DNA of 64,000 nt from VRUE01 sp963728365. GTDB lineage: Bacteria > Actinomycetota > Thermoleophilia > Solirubrobacterales > 70-9. Position numbers and translations under genes: made by a program. Of this stretch, positions 20,289 to 28,593 are shown one piece after another. The stretch lies in contig CAVSJI010000003.1 in the NCBI GenBank assembly GCA_963728365.1, positions 186,001 through 250,000 on the forward strand, given 5' to 3'. The stretch's first letter is position 1. Every line of letters starts with the position of its first letter. The notes under the pieces were generated by a model, which was given only the letters and a program-made list of their open reading frames with translations, was not told the DNA's origin and made no database searches.

Positions 20289-21125
20289 ATGGGCGAGCCC
20301 GAGCGACACCTGCACGCTGTTGGTGAAGCGACCGAGGAGATGCGGGAGACGGCTGCCCAGGCGCTTGAGTGGGTGCGGGTCAGCGAGGAGCGCGTTGCTG
20401 CCGCCAAGGCTCGGGCGGAGCGGGTTCATGCCGAGGTCAAGGAGCGGGCGCGCGAGACGCTGCGCAAGATCGGCGACGAGGGCCGCGAGCGGATCGTTGC
20501 CGAGCGTGAGCGGAGAACGCAGGCCGAGGCGCTCGTCAAGCGCGCCGAGCAGGCTCGCGATCGGGCCGAGCGCGCCTTCGAGCAGGCCCAGCGGCGCGCC
20601 CAGGGAGATCGCGAAGCGTTCAACGCGGAGCTCGGGGCGGCGCGGGCTGAGGCGGAGCGCGAGGCTGAGGAGCGTCACGGCGAGGCCCTGAAACGGATCG
20701 AGCACGAGGCCGACCAGCGGGTTGCCGCTGCCGAGCAGCGCGCCGCCGAAGCCGAGGCCAAAGCGGCGGAGGCGCATGAGATGGCTGTGCGGCTCGAGGC
20801 CGAGATCGAGGAGCGCGTCATGCAGGGCACCGCCGACGTCCGCCGCGAGGCCGAGGAGCGCGTGCGCCAGCTGGTTGAGAAGGTCGAAGGCCAGGCCACC
20901 GAGCGGGCAAGGGCGCGTGCCGAGGAGGCGCTGAAGACCGAGTCCGAGCGGATCCGCGTGCAGGCCGAGCAGCGCGAGGAGCGCATCCGCCAGGCGGCCG
21001 AGGACGAGATCGAGGCGACGGCGAAACGCGCCCGCCGCGAGGTTCTCGCCGCGGCCGACGACACGGCGCCCGCCTGGTCCCGGCAGGAGACCGCCTCCTC
21101 GGGCTCCGGCTACCGGACGTTCTAG
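20289..21125 (+). CDS. Long coiled-coil protein
   Basis: A 278-residue protein that is almost entirely heptad-rich Glu/Ala/Arg coiled coil from about residue 30 to 250, with a short Ser/Thr-rich tail. There is no signal peptide or membrane segment, so it is likely cytoplasmic. The composition recalls the helical stalks of DivIVA-like or SMC-like proteins, but I see no DivIVA N-terminal motif or ATPase domain. ATG at 20289 is preferred over the upstream GTG, which would add an unrelated hydrophobic stretch. It lies between the acyl-CoA synthetase and cysS. Function unknown. Confidence 0.7.
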   Translation: MGEPERHLHAVGEATEEMRETAAQALEWVRVSEERVAAAKARAERVHAEVKERARETLRKIGDEGRERIVAERERRTQAEALVKRAEQARDRAERAFEQAQRRAQGDREAFNAELGAARAEAEREAEERHGEALKRIEHEADQRVAAAEQRAAEAEAKAAEAHEMAVRLEAEIEERVMQGTADVRREAEERVRQLVEKVEGQATERARARAEEALKTESERIRVQAEQREERIRQAAEDEIEATAKRARREVLAAADDTAPAWSRQETASSGSGYRTF

Positions 21126-21146
21126 ACCCCTCTAGCATCCGCGCTG

Positions 21147-22565
21147 ATGAGGGAGGTGCGGATACGCGACACGCTGACCGGTGACCTGGTCGCGCTCGAC
21201 CGCGAGCAGGAGGTCGGTATCTACGCCTGCGGCCCGACCGTCTACAGCCGCATCCACATCGGCAACGCGCGGCCCTTCGTCGTCTTCTCGCTGCTGGCCC
21301 GCTTCCTGCGGGCGGAGGGCTTCGCGACGAAGCTCGTCGTCAACGTCACCGACATCAACGACAAGATCTACGACGCGGCCCGCGAGGCGGGGGAGGGATC
21401 GGCCAAATTCGCGGCGCGGATGACGCAGGCCTACTTCGAGGACACCGGCCGCCTGGGCCTGGGCAGGCCGGATGCGGAGCCGCTGGCGACCGAGACCGTC
21501 GAGGGGATCGTCGCGCTGATCGCCGAGCTGGTCGAGTCGGGCCACGCCTATGTGTCCGGTGGCGACGTCTACTTCCGGGTGAAGAGCTTCCGCGCCTACG
21601 GCAAGCTCTCCAACCGGCGCACCGAGGATCTCGACCAGGGCGAGGAGGCCGGCTCGGAGTCGCTCAAGGAGGACCCGGTCGACTTCGCCCTCTGGAAGGC
21701 GCAGAAGTCCGGTGAGGACACCGCCTGGGAGTCGCCTTGGGGCATGGGACGCCCCGCCTGGCACATCGAGTGCTCGGTGATGGCCGAGCAGGAGCTGGGC
21801 GCGTCATTCGCGATCCACGGCGGCGGCTCGGACCTGATCTTCCCTCACCACGAGAACGAGATCGCCCAGTCCGAGGCGGCCGGCCGGCCCTTCGCCCGGA
21901 TCTGGATGCACAACGGCATGGTCGAGACCGACGCGGCCAAGATGTCGAAGTCGGAGGGCAACATCTTCCAGCTGAGCGAGGCGCTCGACCGCTACGGGCG
22001 CGAGGCCGTGGTGGCGTACTTGATCTCCGGGCACTACCGCCAGCCGCTGGCGTTCGGGCCAGAGCAGATGGAGCAGGCCGTGGCGCAGGTCGAGCGGTTG
22101 CGGAACTTCTTCCGGGAGCACCCGGTTGCACGGGAGGAGTCGGGGGAGGGTCCGGCAGAGCAACAGCGGGGAGGCTCTGCCGGACCCTCCCCCGACTCCT
22201 CCGATGGCACCGCGGCAGCTCGTGTCGAGAGCTTTCGCGGTGCGTTGGCGGACGACTTCAATACTCCGCGGGCGATGGCCGAGGTGTTTGAGCTTGTCGG
22301 GGAGGCGAATCGGGGCGAGGTTCCGGTGGCTGAAGGAATTCTCGCGCTGGGAGAGATGCTTGGGCTCGTCGGGCTCAGCTCCCTTACTCAGCCGGACAAG
22401 GGAGCTGAGACCGACGATGAGGTTGAGGGGTTGCTTCGGGAACGGGATGCGGCACGGGCCGAGAAAGACTTTGCGCGCGCGGATGAGATCCGCGACCGGC
22501 TGGCTGAGCTTGGGTGGGACGTCCGCGATTCGGCCGACGGCGCGACTCTCGTTCCCAAGGCCTGA
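21147..22565 (+). CDS. cysS: Cysteinyl-tRNA synthetase with an in-frame palindromic insert
   Basis: Charges tRNA-Cys; 472 residues. YACGPTVYSRIHIGNARPF carries the first zinc Cys and the HIGH-type motif, and the other zinc ligands are in WHIECSVMA and FPHHENE. AKMSKSEGNIF is the KMSKS loop. Residues 329-352, in the linker between the stem-contact helices and the anticodon-binding region, are encoded by a 70-base near-perfect palindrome and read as a Gly/Ser/Glu/Pro-rich stretch (EESGEGPAEQQRGG and onward). The frame stays open on both sides, so the insert should be tolerated. Its stop overlaps the rlmB start by one base. Confidence 0.96.
   Translation: MREVRIRDTLTGDLVALDREQEVGIYACGPTVYSRIHIGNARPFVVFSLLARFLRAEGFATKLVVNVTDINDKIYDAAREAGEGSAKFAARMTQAYFEDTGRLGLGRPDAEPLATETVEGIVALIAELVESGHAYVSGGDVYFRVKSFRAYGKLSNRRTEDLDQGEEAGSESLKEDPVDFALWKAQKSGEDTAWESPWGMGRPAWHIECSVMAEQELGASFAIHGGGSDLIFPHHENEIAQSEAAGRPFARIWMHNGMVETDAAKMSKSEGNIFQLSEALDRYGREAVVAYLISGHYRQPLAFGPEQMEQAVAQVERLRNFFREHPVAREESGEGPAEQQRGGSAGPSPDSSDGTAAARVESFRGALADDFNTPRAMAEVFELVGEANRGEVPVAEGILALGEMLGLVGLSSLTQPDKGAETDDEVEGLLRERDAARAEKDFARADEIRDRLAELGWDVRDSADGATLVPKA
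22133..22202. repeat. Palindromic element inside cysS
   Basis: Arms are perfect over 29 bases (22133-22161 and 22174-22202, beginning GGAGGAGTCGGGGGAGGGTC) with a 12-base loop. It lies wholly inside the cysS reading frame. This is the only strong long palindrome I found in the middle of a gene in this window. Confidence 0.93.
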
Positions 22566-23215
22566 TGGCTTCGCAGCTGATCTACGGCAAGAGGCCGGTT
22601 GCCGAGGCGGAACGGGGCCGTCGGCGTGTGCGGCGGGTTTGGCGGTCGCCGGAGACGGCGGCTGGGGAGCTCGAGCGGCTCTGCGGGTCGCCGGATCATC
22701 AGGGCGTGGTCGCAGAGGTCGATCCGTTTCCGTACGTGGGCGCCGGTGAGCTTTTGCGCATCGAGGACGCGCTGCTCGTGGCGCTCGACCAGGTTCAGGA
22801 CCCGCGCAACCTCGGGGCCGTGGCGCGGTCGGCCGAGGCCGCGGGCGCGGCGGGGCTGGTGATTCCCGAACGGCGAGCCGCTGAGGTGACCGCGGTGGCC
22901 TGCAAGGCCTCGGCGGGCGCGGTCGAGCATCTGAGGGTCGCCCGGGTTCGCAACCTCGCCGACTGGCTCGGCGAGGCCAAGCAGGCCGGCTTCTGGATCT
23001 GGGGCGCGGACGCCGAGGCTGAGCGGGCGCCCTGGGAAGTCGACCTGAAGGGCCCGACGGCTGTCGTCCTCGGTGGCGAGGGGAAGGGGCTGCGACCGCG
23101 CGTCGCGTCGGCCTGTGACGGGCTCGTCGCCCTGCCCCAGCGCGGCCGCGTCGGCTCGCTCAACGTCTCCGCCGCGGCCACCGCATTGCTCTTCGAGGCC
23201 GTGCGCCAGCGGTAG
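22565..23215 (+). CDS. rlmB: TrmH/SpoU-family rRNA methyltransferase
   Basis: SAM-dependent 2'-O-ribose methyltransferase with the knotted SPOUT fold; 216 residues. Motif 1 is ALDQVQDPRNLGAVARSAEA, motif 2 is VVLGGEGKGLRPRV, and motif 3 is LPQRGRVGSLNVSAAATALL. A short N-terminal L30e-like substrate-binding region (IYGKRPVAEA) precedes it, although at 216 residues it is shorter than E. coli RlmB. The ATG overlaps the cysS stop as TGATG. The order cysS, rlmB, sigH is that of B. subtilis, where this gene is yacO/rlmB, which supports the assignment. Confidence 0.9.
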   Translation: MASQLIYGKRPVAEAERGRRRVRRVWRSPETAAGELERLCGSPDHQGVVAEVDPFPYVGAGELLRIEDALLVALDQVQDPRNLGAVARSAEAAGAAGLVIPERRAAEVTAVACKASAGAVEHLRVARVRNLADWLGEAKQAGFWIWGADAEAERAPWEVDLKGPTAVVLGGEGKGLRPRVASACDGLVALPQRGRVGSLNVSAAATALLFEAVRQR

Positions 23216-23254
23216 CACCTGCAACGGCGATTGCAGAAAATTCCCCGCAAGGGG

Positions 23255-23282
23255 TTGACAGAACACCGTTCGGCCGTAAACT
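23255..23282 (+). promoter_or_regulatory. Strong sigma-70-type promoter for sigH
   Basis: Perfect -35 TTGACA at 23255-23260, a 16-base spacer, and TAAACT at 23277-23282. It is the best-looking promoter in the window and separates sigH from rlmB. Transcription from about 23290 would give a leader of roughly 105 bases. Confidence 0.75.
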
Positions 23283-23293
23283 AACGCGCCAAC

Positions 23294-23373
23294 AAGGGTG
23301 AACCTCAGCTTGAGTCTGAGGAACGCCTGGTCCATAGGGGCGCCGCCAGGGGAGGTAAGGCGCCACGACCCTT
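23294..23373 (+). other. Candidate structured leader RNA of sigH
   Basis: The leader can fold as a closed multi-stem structure. AAGGGT (23294-23299) pairs with ACCCTT (23368-23373). Inside, CCTCAG (23303-23308) pairs with CTGAGG (23316-23321), and CCTGG (23326-23330) with CCAGG (23346-23350), or alternatively GGCGCC (23339-23344) with GGCGCC (23359-23364). The two alternatives are mutually exclusive, as in a switch. I do not recognise a known riboswitch class. Confidence 0.4.
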
Positions 23374-23394
23374 CCATCTCAAGGAGAAGGATCA

Positions 23395-24102
23395 GTGGCT
23401 CTATCTTCACCGACGCACGAAATGCAGCTTCCGTCGGGCCGCCTCAACGGCTCGCTTCGACCGGCAGAGACTAACCCTCAACTTGAGCTTGATGACCATT
23501 ATCTGGTCGCTCTCGCCAAGGACGGCAGGGCCGACGCCTACGACGCGATCGTCCGCCGCTACCGCGGCTTCGTCCGCCTCAAGGCCTCGTCCTACTTCCT
23601 GCTCGGCGGCGAGGCCGACGACCTGATCCAGGAAGGGCTGCTCGGCCTCTACAAGGCGATTCGCGACTACCGCACCGATCGCGAGTCGAGCTTCCGCAAC
23701 TTCGCCGAGCTCTGCATCACCCGCCAGATCATCACCGCGGTGAAGACCGCGACCCGCAACAAGCACACGCCGCTCAACCAGTACGTCTCCTTCAGCCAGA
23801 CCCCGGCCGCCGCCGGCGACTCGGACACGACCCTCGACGAGATCCTGCCTGGCCCGGCCGTGCACGACCCCGTCAACCAGGTGATCGCCTCTGAAGAGCT
23901 CGACAGCCTCGTCTCCTGTCTCTCGGGCGTATCCGGCGTGCTCTCCGACCTGGAGAGCCGCGTCCTCTCCCTCTACCTCGACGGCCACTCCTACGAGGCG
24001 ACCGCAGAGCGCCTGGAGTGCGACACGAAGACGGTCGACAACGCCCTGCAGCGGGTCAAGCGCAAGGTCGGCTCCCACCTCGCCGCGCGAGAGGCGCTCT
24101 AA
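23395..24102 (+). CDS. sigH: RNA polymerase sigma factor, SigH type
   Basis: A 235-residue sigma-70-family factor with regions 2 and 4 but no region 1 or full region 3. Region 2 contains FVRLKASSYFLLGGEADDLIQEGLLGLYKAI, whose GGEADDLIQEG segment is typical of sporulation sigma-H; region 4 has SYEATAERLECDTKTVDNAL. The gene lies at the end of a gene order shared with B. subtilis, where sigH controls the switch to stationary phase. No sporulation gene is seen here. GTG at 23395 has a ribosome-binding site AAGGAGAAGGA. Its last 4 bases overlap the convergent gene. Confidence 0.9.
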   Translation: MALSSPTHEMQLPSGRLNGSLRPAETNPQLELDDHYLVALAKDGRADAYDAIVRRYRGFVRLKASSYFLLGGEADDLIQEGLLGLYKAIRDYRTDRESSFRNFAELCITRQIITAVKTATRNKHTPLNQYVSFSQTPAAAGDSDTTLDEILPGPAVHDPVNQVIASEELDSLVSCLSGVSGVLSDLESRVLSLYLDGHSYEATAERLECDTKTVDNALQRVKRKVGSHLAAREAL

Positions 24103-25091
24103 GCGGGCAGATCCCCCAGCACGTACTCGAGCAGCTCGCGGCCGTGATCGGAGGCGACGGAGACGTCGTCGGCCTTGATCCGGGCGCGGTGCAGGGACTG
24201 CATGCGCAGCACGTCCCCGTCGCAGCGGCTGTTGGGGAAGACGCCCGCATAGGAGACGCCAAGCCGCTCCAGGTGGTCGGTCACCAGGGCGGTGGCCGGC
24301 GTGTCGAGCGGCAGGTCGAGGTAGATCGCGTCGAGGCACTCACGGTGGAAGAGGTGGTGGCGCTCCGCTGCGACCACCTGCTCGAGGTCGCCCCCCGGCG
24401 CGTGCACGGTGAGCAGCGCCAGGTTGTGGGAGCGGTCGATCTCGACGTGCAGCTCGGTTCGCTCGGCCAGCCGGAAGCCGGTGGGCGGCTCGGCGAGCGT
24501 GCCGCGCAGCTCGCACAGCTCCAGCGTGCGGCCAACGATCTCCCGGTGTCGCTCGGGCACGTAGGCGGCCCGATCGTGCCCGTCGTTGAGCTTCGCGTAG
24601 AAGAGCGCCGCCGACTGCCGGCCGCGCCGCCGCCCGCCCGCCGCGTCGTTCTCGACCGAGGCCGGGATCCAGCCAAGCAGGAACCCGGTCTCATGCGCTC
24701 CCAGCTCGACGTTCGCCCGCTGGCTGTAGGGATGCGCCGCGGTCGCCTCGCTGTACATCCCCGCCAACCCCCGCTCCCGAGCCCAGTCCATCAGGAACCG
24801 CTTGGTCCGCGTGAACAGATGCTGCCCCCTCGCCGCCGGCATCGTCACCGCCTGCCCCGAATGCCCCACCGCATCGCCAGCGGCAGCAAGGCTCATCCCC
24901 TCATGGCAAAGCAGCTCCCCCTCCACCGTCTCCGCCACGCAAGCCACATAGCTCCCCTCCGCCAGCCGCCGAGAAACCTCCCCGGCGTCATAGACCCAGC
25001 GCGCGTCATAGCTGTCCCCATAAGCAGCCTCAATCGCCTCGCTCAGCACGCCGCCCTCATCGGGCCCCAGAAACCGAAATCGAGCATCCAC
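24099..25091 (-). CDS. GNAT-like acetyltransferase protein
   Basis: A 330-residue protein. Residues about 5-160 look like a GNAT domain: VACVAETVEGELLCHEGMSL resembles the central strands, and YSEATAAHPYSQRANVELG resembles the pattern often found in GNAT proteins near RsbW-type anti-sigma regulators. The second half (about 190-330) has no clear family but ends in a ferredoxin-like or second GNAT-like alternation. The stop overlaps the sigH stop by four bases, convergent. Whether it modifies a sigma-related protein is a guess from resemblance and position. Confidence 0.55.
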   Translation of the reverse strand: MDARFRFLGPDEGGVLSEAIEAAYGDSYDARWVYDAGEVSRRLAEGSYVACVAETVEGELLCHEGMSLAAAGDAVGHSGQAVTMPAARGQHLFTRTKRFLMDWARERGLAGMYSEATAAHPYSQRANVELGAHETGFLLGWIPASVENDAAGGRRRGRQSAALFYAKLNDGHDRAAYVPERHREIVGRTLELCELRGTLAEPPTGFRLAERTELHVEIDRSHNLALLTVHAPGGDLEQVVAAERHHLFHRECLDAIYLDLPLDTPATALVTDHLERLGVSYAGVFPNSRCDGDVLRMQSLHRARIKADDVSVASDHGRELLEYVLGDLPA

Positions 25092-25182
25092 GGCCGCCGC
25101 ACAATCTCATAACTGATTTCGTGAAACAGATGGGCACGTCGGATCGCCGGGGATTTGTCAAGCTCCCTGGTGTGTTGCTAGC

Positions 25183-25255
25183 GCCCGCCTAGCTCAATTG
25201 GTAGAGCACTTCCCTTGTAAGGAAGATGTTTCCGGTTCGAGTCCGGAGGCGGGCT
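25183..25255 (+). tRNA. tRNA-Thr (anticodon TGT)
   Basis: A 73-base cloverleaf. The acceptor stem GCCCGCC pairs with GGCGGGC, the D-arm is AGCTCAATTGGTAGAGC, and the anticodon stem CTTCC/GGAAG holds loop CTTGTAA with anticodon TGT at 25216-25218. The T-arm is TCCGG-TTCGAGT-CCGGA. No CCA is encoded. Its 3' end touches the stop codon of the convergent gene with no gap. Confidence 0.97.
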
Positions 25256-26647
25256 TCAGGTTTTCGACTCTGAGCCGCCCAAGACCCGAGCCTTCTCCGC
25301 CGCCAGCTCCTCGTCTGTCAGCACGCCCTGCTCGTGGAGCTTGGCGAGGCGTTCGAGGCGGGCCAGGCGGGTCTCCTCCTCGTCGGCGGGGAGCACGGCG
25401 GTTGGGGTCTCGGCGTCGCCGTCGCCTGCCGGCTTGCGCATCTCGGGGAGGCGGAGCTTGGAGGCGCGCTCTCCTATGTTGGCCTCCTTGACGGCGCCGA
25501 CCACGCGATCGCGGGTGCGGCCGAAGATGTCGGCGTAGGCGGCGTCGGGGAATTCCTCGGCGGACTGGCGGCGCAGCTCGTGGATGCCGAAGGCGGCGCC
25601 GGCGGCGATCACCAGGGTGGTGAGGAAGGTGCGCAGGTTCTGGGTCGGGGCGGAGAGGAAGTAGATGCCGACGACGATCGCCAGGGCGGCGTAGACGTAA
25701 GCGGCGTGCTCGCGCAGCGCCGGGGCGAGTACGCGGCGGCTCGAGCGGGCCGAGCCGGTTGGCGAGGCGAGCCAGCCGGCGACGCCGAAGAGCACCCCGA
25801 CGACGATCACGGTCGTCGCGATGCTGGTCATCAGCGAGGTGCCGATCGACCAGGCCGCTTCGGCCGCCGGTTTGACGCTGTCTTCTTCGACCAGCTGGCC
25901 GACGACGATGCCGCCCGTCACCTCGCGGGCGACGATCACGACAAAGCCGGCCGCGACCAGGCCGACGCCGCAGTAGAGCACCGTTACCCAGCGCCCCTCG
26001 CGCGAGAGGTAGATCGCCAGGCCGAAGCAGAGGAAGGTGAGCAGCGAGAGGACCAGCGCCAGGCCCTTGATCGCGACGACGACGTCCTGCGCCGTCTTCA
26101 GCTGGTCGGAGCGCAGGATCGTGATCTGCGCCGCGTCTTCGGGCAGCTTTTCGGCGAGGTTCGAGCCGATCCCGATCTGGTCGGCGAGGTTGGTGACCAG
26201 CCCGCCGAGGTTGAGCGTGACCTTGCCTTCTTCGGTGGAGACCGTGCCTTCCTTTTCTTCGAGGACGGCGAGCAGCTGTTCGTGCGTGGTCCGGTTGGCG
26301 CTCTTCCAAAGTTCCTGCGCGGTCGAGCTTTCCAGCACCTTGTCGGCGCCGGTCCCGGCGACCTGTCGAACCACGCCGGAGATCGGACCAGCGAGTTCCT
26401 TGGTCTCGCCGGGGAGTCGTTCGCTCAGTTCCTTTTCGACGTCGACGTTTTCGTAGAGCTGGTCGACCAGATAGTTGCCGACCGTTTCGCGGATCGTCGG
26501 GTTCTGGATCAGGCGGCCGCTGGTGTCGACCCAGTCATTCGTGTTGAGCGCCTGGCGTTCGACCCAGATCGCGAAGACGCTGAGGAAGGCGAGCAGCGAG
26601 CCGAGGACAATCAGGGCTCGCACGAGGCGACGGCGTCCGCGGCTCAT
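25256..26647 (-). CDS. Membrane protein with C-terminal SHOCT domain
   Basis: A 463-residue protein. An N-terminal membrane helix (about 9-27) is followed by a long extracytoplasmic region rich in Glu and Asn (30-185), then four or five membrane helices between 190 and 350, and a cytoplasmic tail. The tail ends with LARLERLAKLHEQGVLTDEEL, a SHOCT (short C-terminal) oligomerisation motif. The order resembles DUF-type membrane proteins seen widely in actinobacteria. Function unknown. It is convergent with, and abuts, the tRNA, and divergent from the dioxygenase gene 24 bases upstream. Confidence 0.75.
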   Translation of the reverse strand: MSRGRRRLVRALIVLGSLLAFLSVFAIWVERQALNTNDWVDTSGRLIQNPTIRETVGNYLVDQLYENVDVEKELSERLPGETKELAGPISGVVRQVAGTGADKVLESSTAQELWKSANRTTHEQLLAVLEEKEGTVSTEEGKVTLNLGGLVTNLADQIGIGSNLAEKLPEDAAQITILRSDQLKTAQDVVVAIKGLALVLSLLTFLCFGLAIYLSREGRWVTVLYCGVGLVAAGFVVIVAREVTGGIVVGQLVEEDSVKPAAEAAWSIGTSLMTSIATTVIVVGVLFGVAGWLASPTGSARSSRRVLAPALREHAAYVYAALAIVVGIYFLSAPTQNLRTFLTTLVIAAGAAFGIHELRRQSAEEFPDAAYADIFGRTRDRVVGAVKEANIGERASKLRLPEMRKPAGDGDAETPTAVLPADEEETRLARLERLAKLHEQGVLTDEELAAEKARVLGGSESKT

Positions 26648-26671
26648 CGCCGGGATGGTATACGTGAACTA

Positions 26672-27592
26672 ATGAAGCTGGAGGGAATTCACCACATCAC
26701 CGCGATCACCGCCGACGCCCAGGACAACGTCGACTTCTACGCGGGGACGATGGGCCTGCGGCTGGTCAAGAAGACGGTCAACCAGGACAACCCGACCGTC
26801 TACCACCTCTTCTTCGCCGACGAGAAGGGCAGCGCCGGCTCCGACCTGACCTTCTTCGAGTTCCCGGGCGTGCCGCCGGGACGGCCTGGTGCCGGCGACG
26901 TGCACCGGATCGTCTGGCGCGTTGCCTCCCCGGCGGCGCTCGATTTCTGGGAGCAGCGCCTCGGCGGCGCCGGGATCGAGGGCGAGCGGGCCGGGGGAGG
27001 GCTGCGCTTCGCCGACCCCGAGGGACTGGCGCACGAGCTCGCCGTGGTCGAGGTCGCCGACGAGCCGCTGATCGCCGACCACCCGGAGGTGCCGGCCGAG
27101 CTGGCGCTGCGCGGCTTCCACGCGGTTCGCGCCTACAGCGGCGCGCCCGACGCGAGCCGCGCCCTGCTCGAGGCGCTCGAGTTCGCGCCGGCCGAGGACG
27201 TCGGCTGGGAGGCCCGCGGCTCGAGCCGCGGCGGCCTCTATGCCTACGACGAGCCGCCCGCCGAGCCCTCGCGCCAGGGCGCCGGCAGCGTCCATCACGT
27301 CGCCTGGGCCTCGACGATCGACGAGCACGAGCAGTGGCGCGAGCGGGCGATCTCCGCCGGCGCCCAGCCGACCCCGGTGATCGACCGCTTCTACTTCCGC
27401 TCGATCTACTTCCGCGAGCCGAGTGGTGTGCTCTTCGAGATCGCCACCCTGGGACCGGGCTTCACCGTCGACGAGCCGCTCGAGCACCTCGGCGAGAAGC
27501 TCTCGCTGCCGCCCGACTTCGAGCACCTGCGCGCCGAGGTCGAGCCCAACCTGCGCCCGGTGATCAACCCACGCAGCGTCCCCGCCGGGTGA
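26672..27592 (+). CDS. Ring-cleaving dioxygenase, MhqO-like glyoxalase fold
   Basis: A 306-residue protein of two vicinal-oxygen-chelate (glyoxalase) domains. It starts LEGIHHITAITADAQDNVDF with a metal-ligand His, and continues with GLRLVKKTVNQDNPTVYHLF, a segment typical of the MhqA/MhqO hydroquinone dioxygenases. A second His lies in SVHHVAW, and a Glu ligand in GVLFEIATLGPGF. The ATG at 26672 starts at the expected place; the same frame is open for about 1.3 kb upstream, but that is antisense to the SHOCT gene. It is coupled to the next gene by a GTGA overlap. The substrate is probably a dihydroxyaromatic. Confidence 0.85.
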   Translation: MKLEGIHHITAITADAQDNVDFYAGTMGLRLVKKTVNQDNPTVYHLFFADEKGSAGSDLTFFEFPGVPPGRPGAGDVHRIVWRVASPAALDFWEQRLGGAGIEGERAGGGLRFADPEGLAHELAVVEVADEPLIADHPEVPAELALRGFHAVRAYSGAPDASRALLEALEFAPAEDVGWEARGSSRGGLYAYDEPPAEPSRQGAGSVHHVAWASTIDEHEQWRERAISAGAQPTPVIDRFYFRSIYFREPSGVLFEIATLGPGFTVDEPLEHLGEKLSLPPDFEHLRAEVEPNLRPVINPRSVPAG

Positions 27593-28593
27593 GCGACTCC
27601 TTCGTCTGGCGCGACGCCGGTCGCGCCGTCGTCTTCCGCGCCGGCGGGGTGGCGGACGCTCCGACGTTGCTGGCCGAGAACGGGATGGAGCCCTTCGAGC
27701 TGCTCTCGACCCAGCGCCACCTCGAGGGCGCCGCGGGCCTGGCGGATGCGGCGTCAGCCATCCACGTGGTGGCGCCCGGCAGCGTTCCCGACGCGGCTGC
27801 GGCCGCGCTCGACTCGGTCGACGCCCCGAACCTCGTCGCCTTCGGCGGCGGTCGTGCGATCGACACGGCCAAGGCCGTCGCAGCGGTCACCGGCGCCCAG
27901 GTCGCGGCGATCCCGACCACGATGTCGGGCGCCGAGATGACCGGCATCCACCGCCTCCCGTCGGGTGCCGAGGGACGTGCCCGTGGAATGGTGCGGCCCG
28001 GTCTCGTGATCGCCGACCCGCAGGCGATGACCAGCGCCCCCGAGCCCGAGCTGCGCCTCAGCTCGATGAACGCCCTCGCCCACGGCGCTGACTCCCTCTA
28101 CACCCCCTTCGCCAACCCGGTCTCCGAGATGACCGCTCTGCGCGGCGCCGAGCTGATCGCGATTTCCCTCGACGAAGACCGGCCGTCCCGCGACCGAGAA
28201 TCCCTCGCCCTCGGCTCGATCCTCTGCGGCTACGCGATCGACTCCGCGATGTTCGCCCTCCACCACGTGATCTGCCAATCCCTAGTCCGAATCTGCGGCA
28301 CCCCCCACGCAGCAACAAACGCAGCAATCCTCCCCAGAGCATTGGCCTTCATGGTGCCCCGCGCCCCAGAGAAGCTCACACTCCTAGCCGAGGCCCTCGG
28401 AACCCTCCCCCACGAACTCGAAGCCCGCATCCTCACGCTGGGCGGCAATCCCCCGAGCCTCGCCGACCAAGGCGGCGACCCAGACAAGCTCCCCCAAGCC
28501 ATAGAGGCAATCCTCCAACGCCCGGAGCTCTCCTTCGCCCCCGAGCCGCCCACCCGCTCCGACCTGGAAGCGCTAATAGGGACGGCCTGGTAG
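27589..28593 (+). CDS. Iron-type alcohol dehydrogenase, maleylacetate-reductase-like
   Basis: A 334-residue protein of the group III iron alcohol dehydrogenase fold. NLVAFGGGRAIDTAKAVAAV is the NAD(P)-binding motif, IPTTMSGAEMTGI follows, and metal-site histidines are in NALAHGADSLY and AMFALHHVICQSL. The length (about 340-350 in the family) and short N-terminal domain fit maleylacetate reductase, which makes 3-oxoadipate. The GTG start overlaps the dioxygenase stop. Ring cleavage followed by maleylacetate reduction would make sense as a pathway. The aromatic substrate is inferred. Confidence 0.75.
   Translation: MSDSFVWRDAGRAVVFRAGGVADAPTLLAENGMEPFELLSTQRHLEGAAGLADAASAIHVVAPGSVPDAAAAALDSVDAPNLVAFGGGRAIDTAKAVAAVTGAQVAAIPTTMSGAEMTGIHRLPSGAEGRARGMVRPGLVIADPQAMTSAPEPELRLSSMNALAHGADSLYTPFANPVSEMTALRGAELIAISLDEDRPSRDRESLALGSILCGYAIDSAMFALHHVICQSLVRICGTPHAATNAAILPRALAFMVPRAPEKLTLLAEALGTLPHELEARILTLGGNPPSLADQGGDPDKLPQAIEAILQRPELSFAPEPPTRSDLEALIGTAW

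Noticed and set aside
23395..24102. sigH as an ECF sigma factor
   Set aside because: Its region 2 with GGEADDLIQEG and its length fit the SigH/sigma-30 group, and the gene order up to cysS-rlmB supports that.
25334..26671. A long plus-strand frame upstream of and continuous with the dioxygenase
   Set aside because: It is antisense to the SHOCT membrane protein and has no recognisable domain until the natural ATG at 26672.
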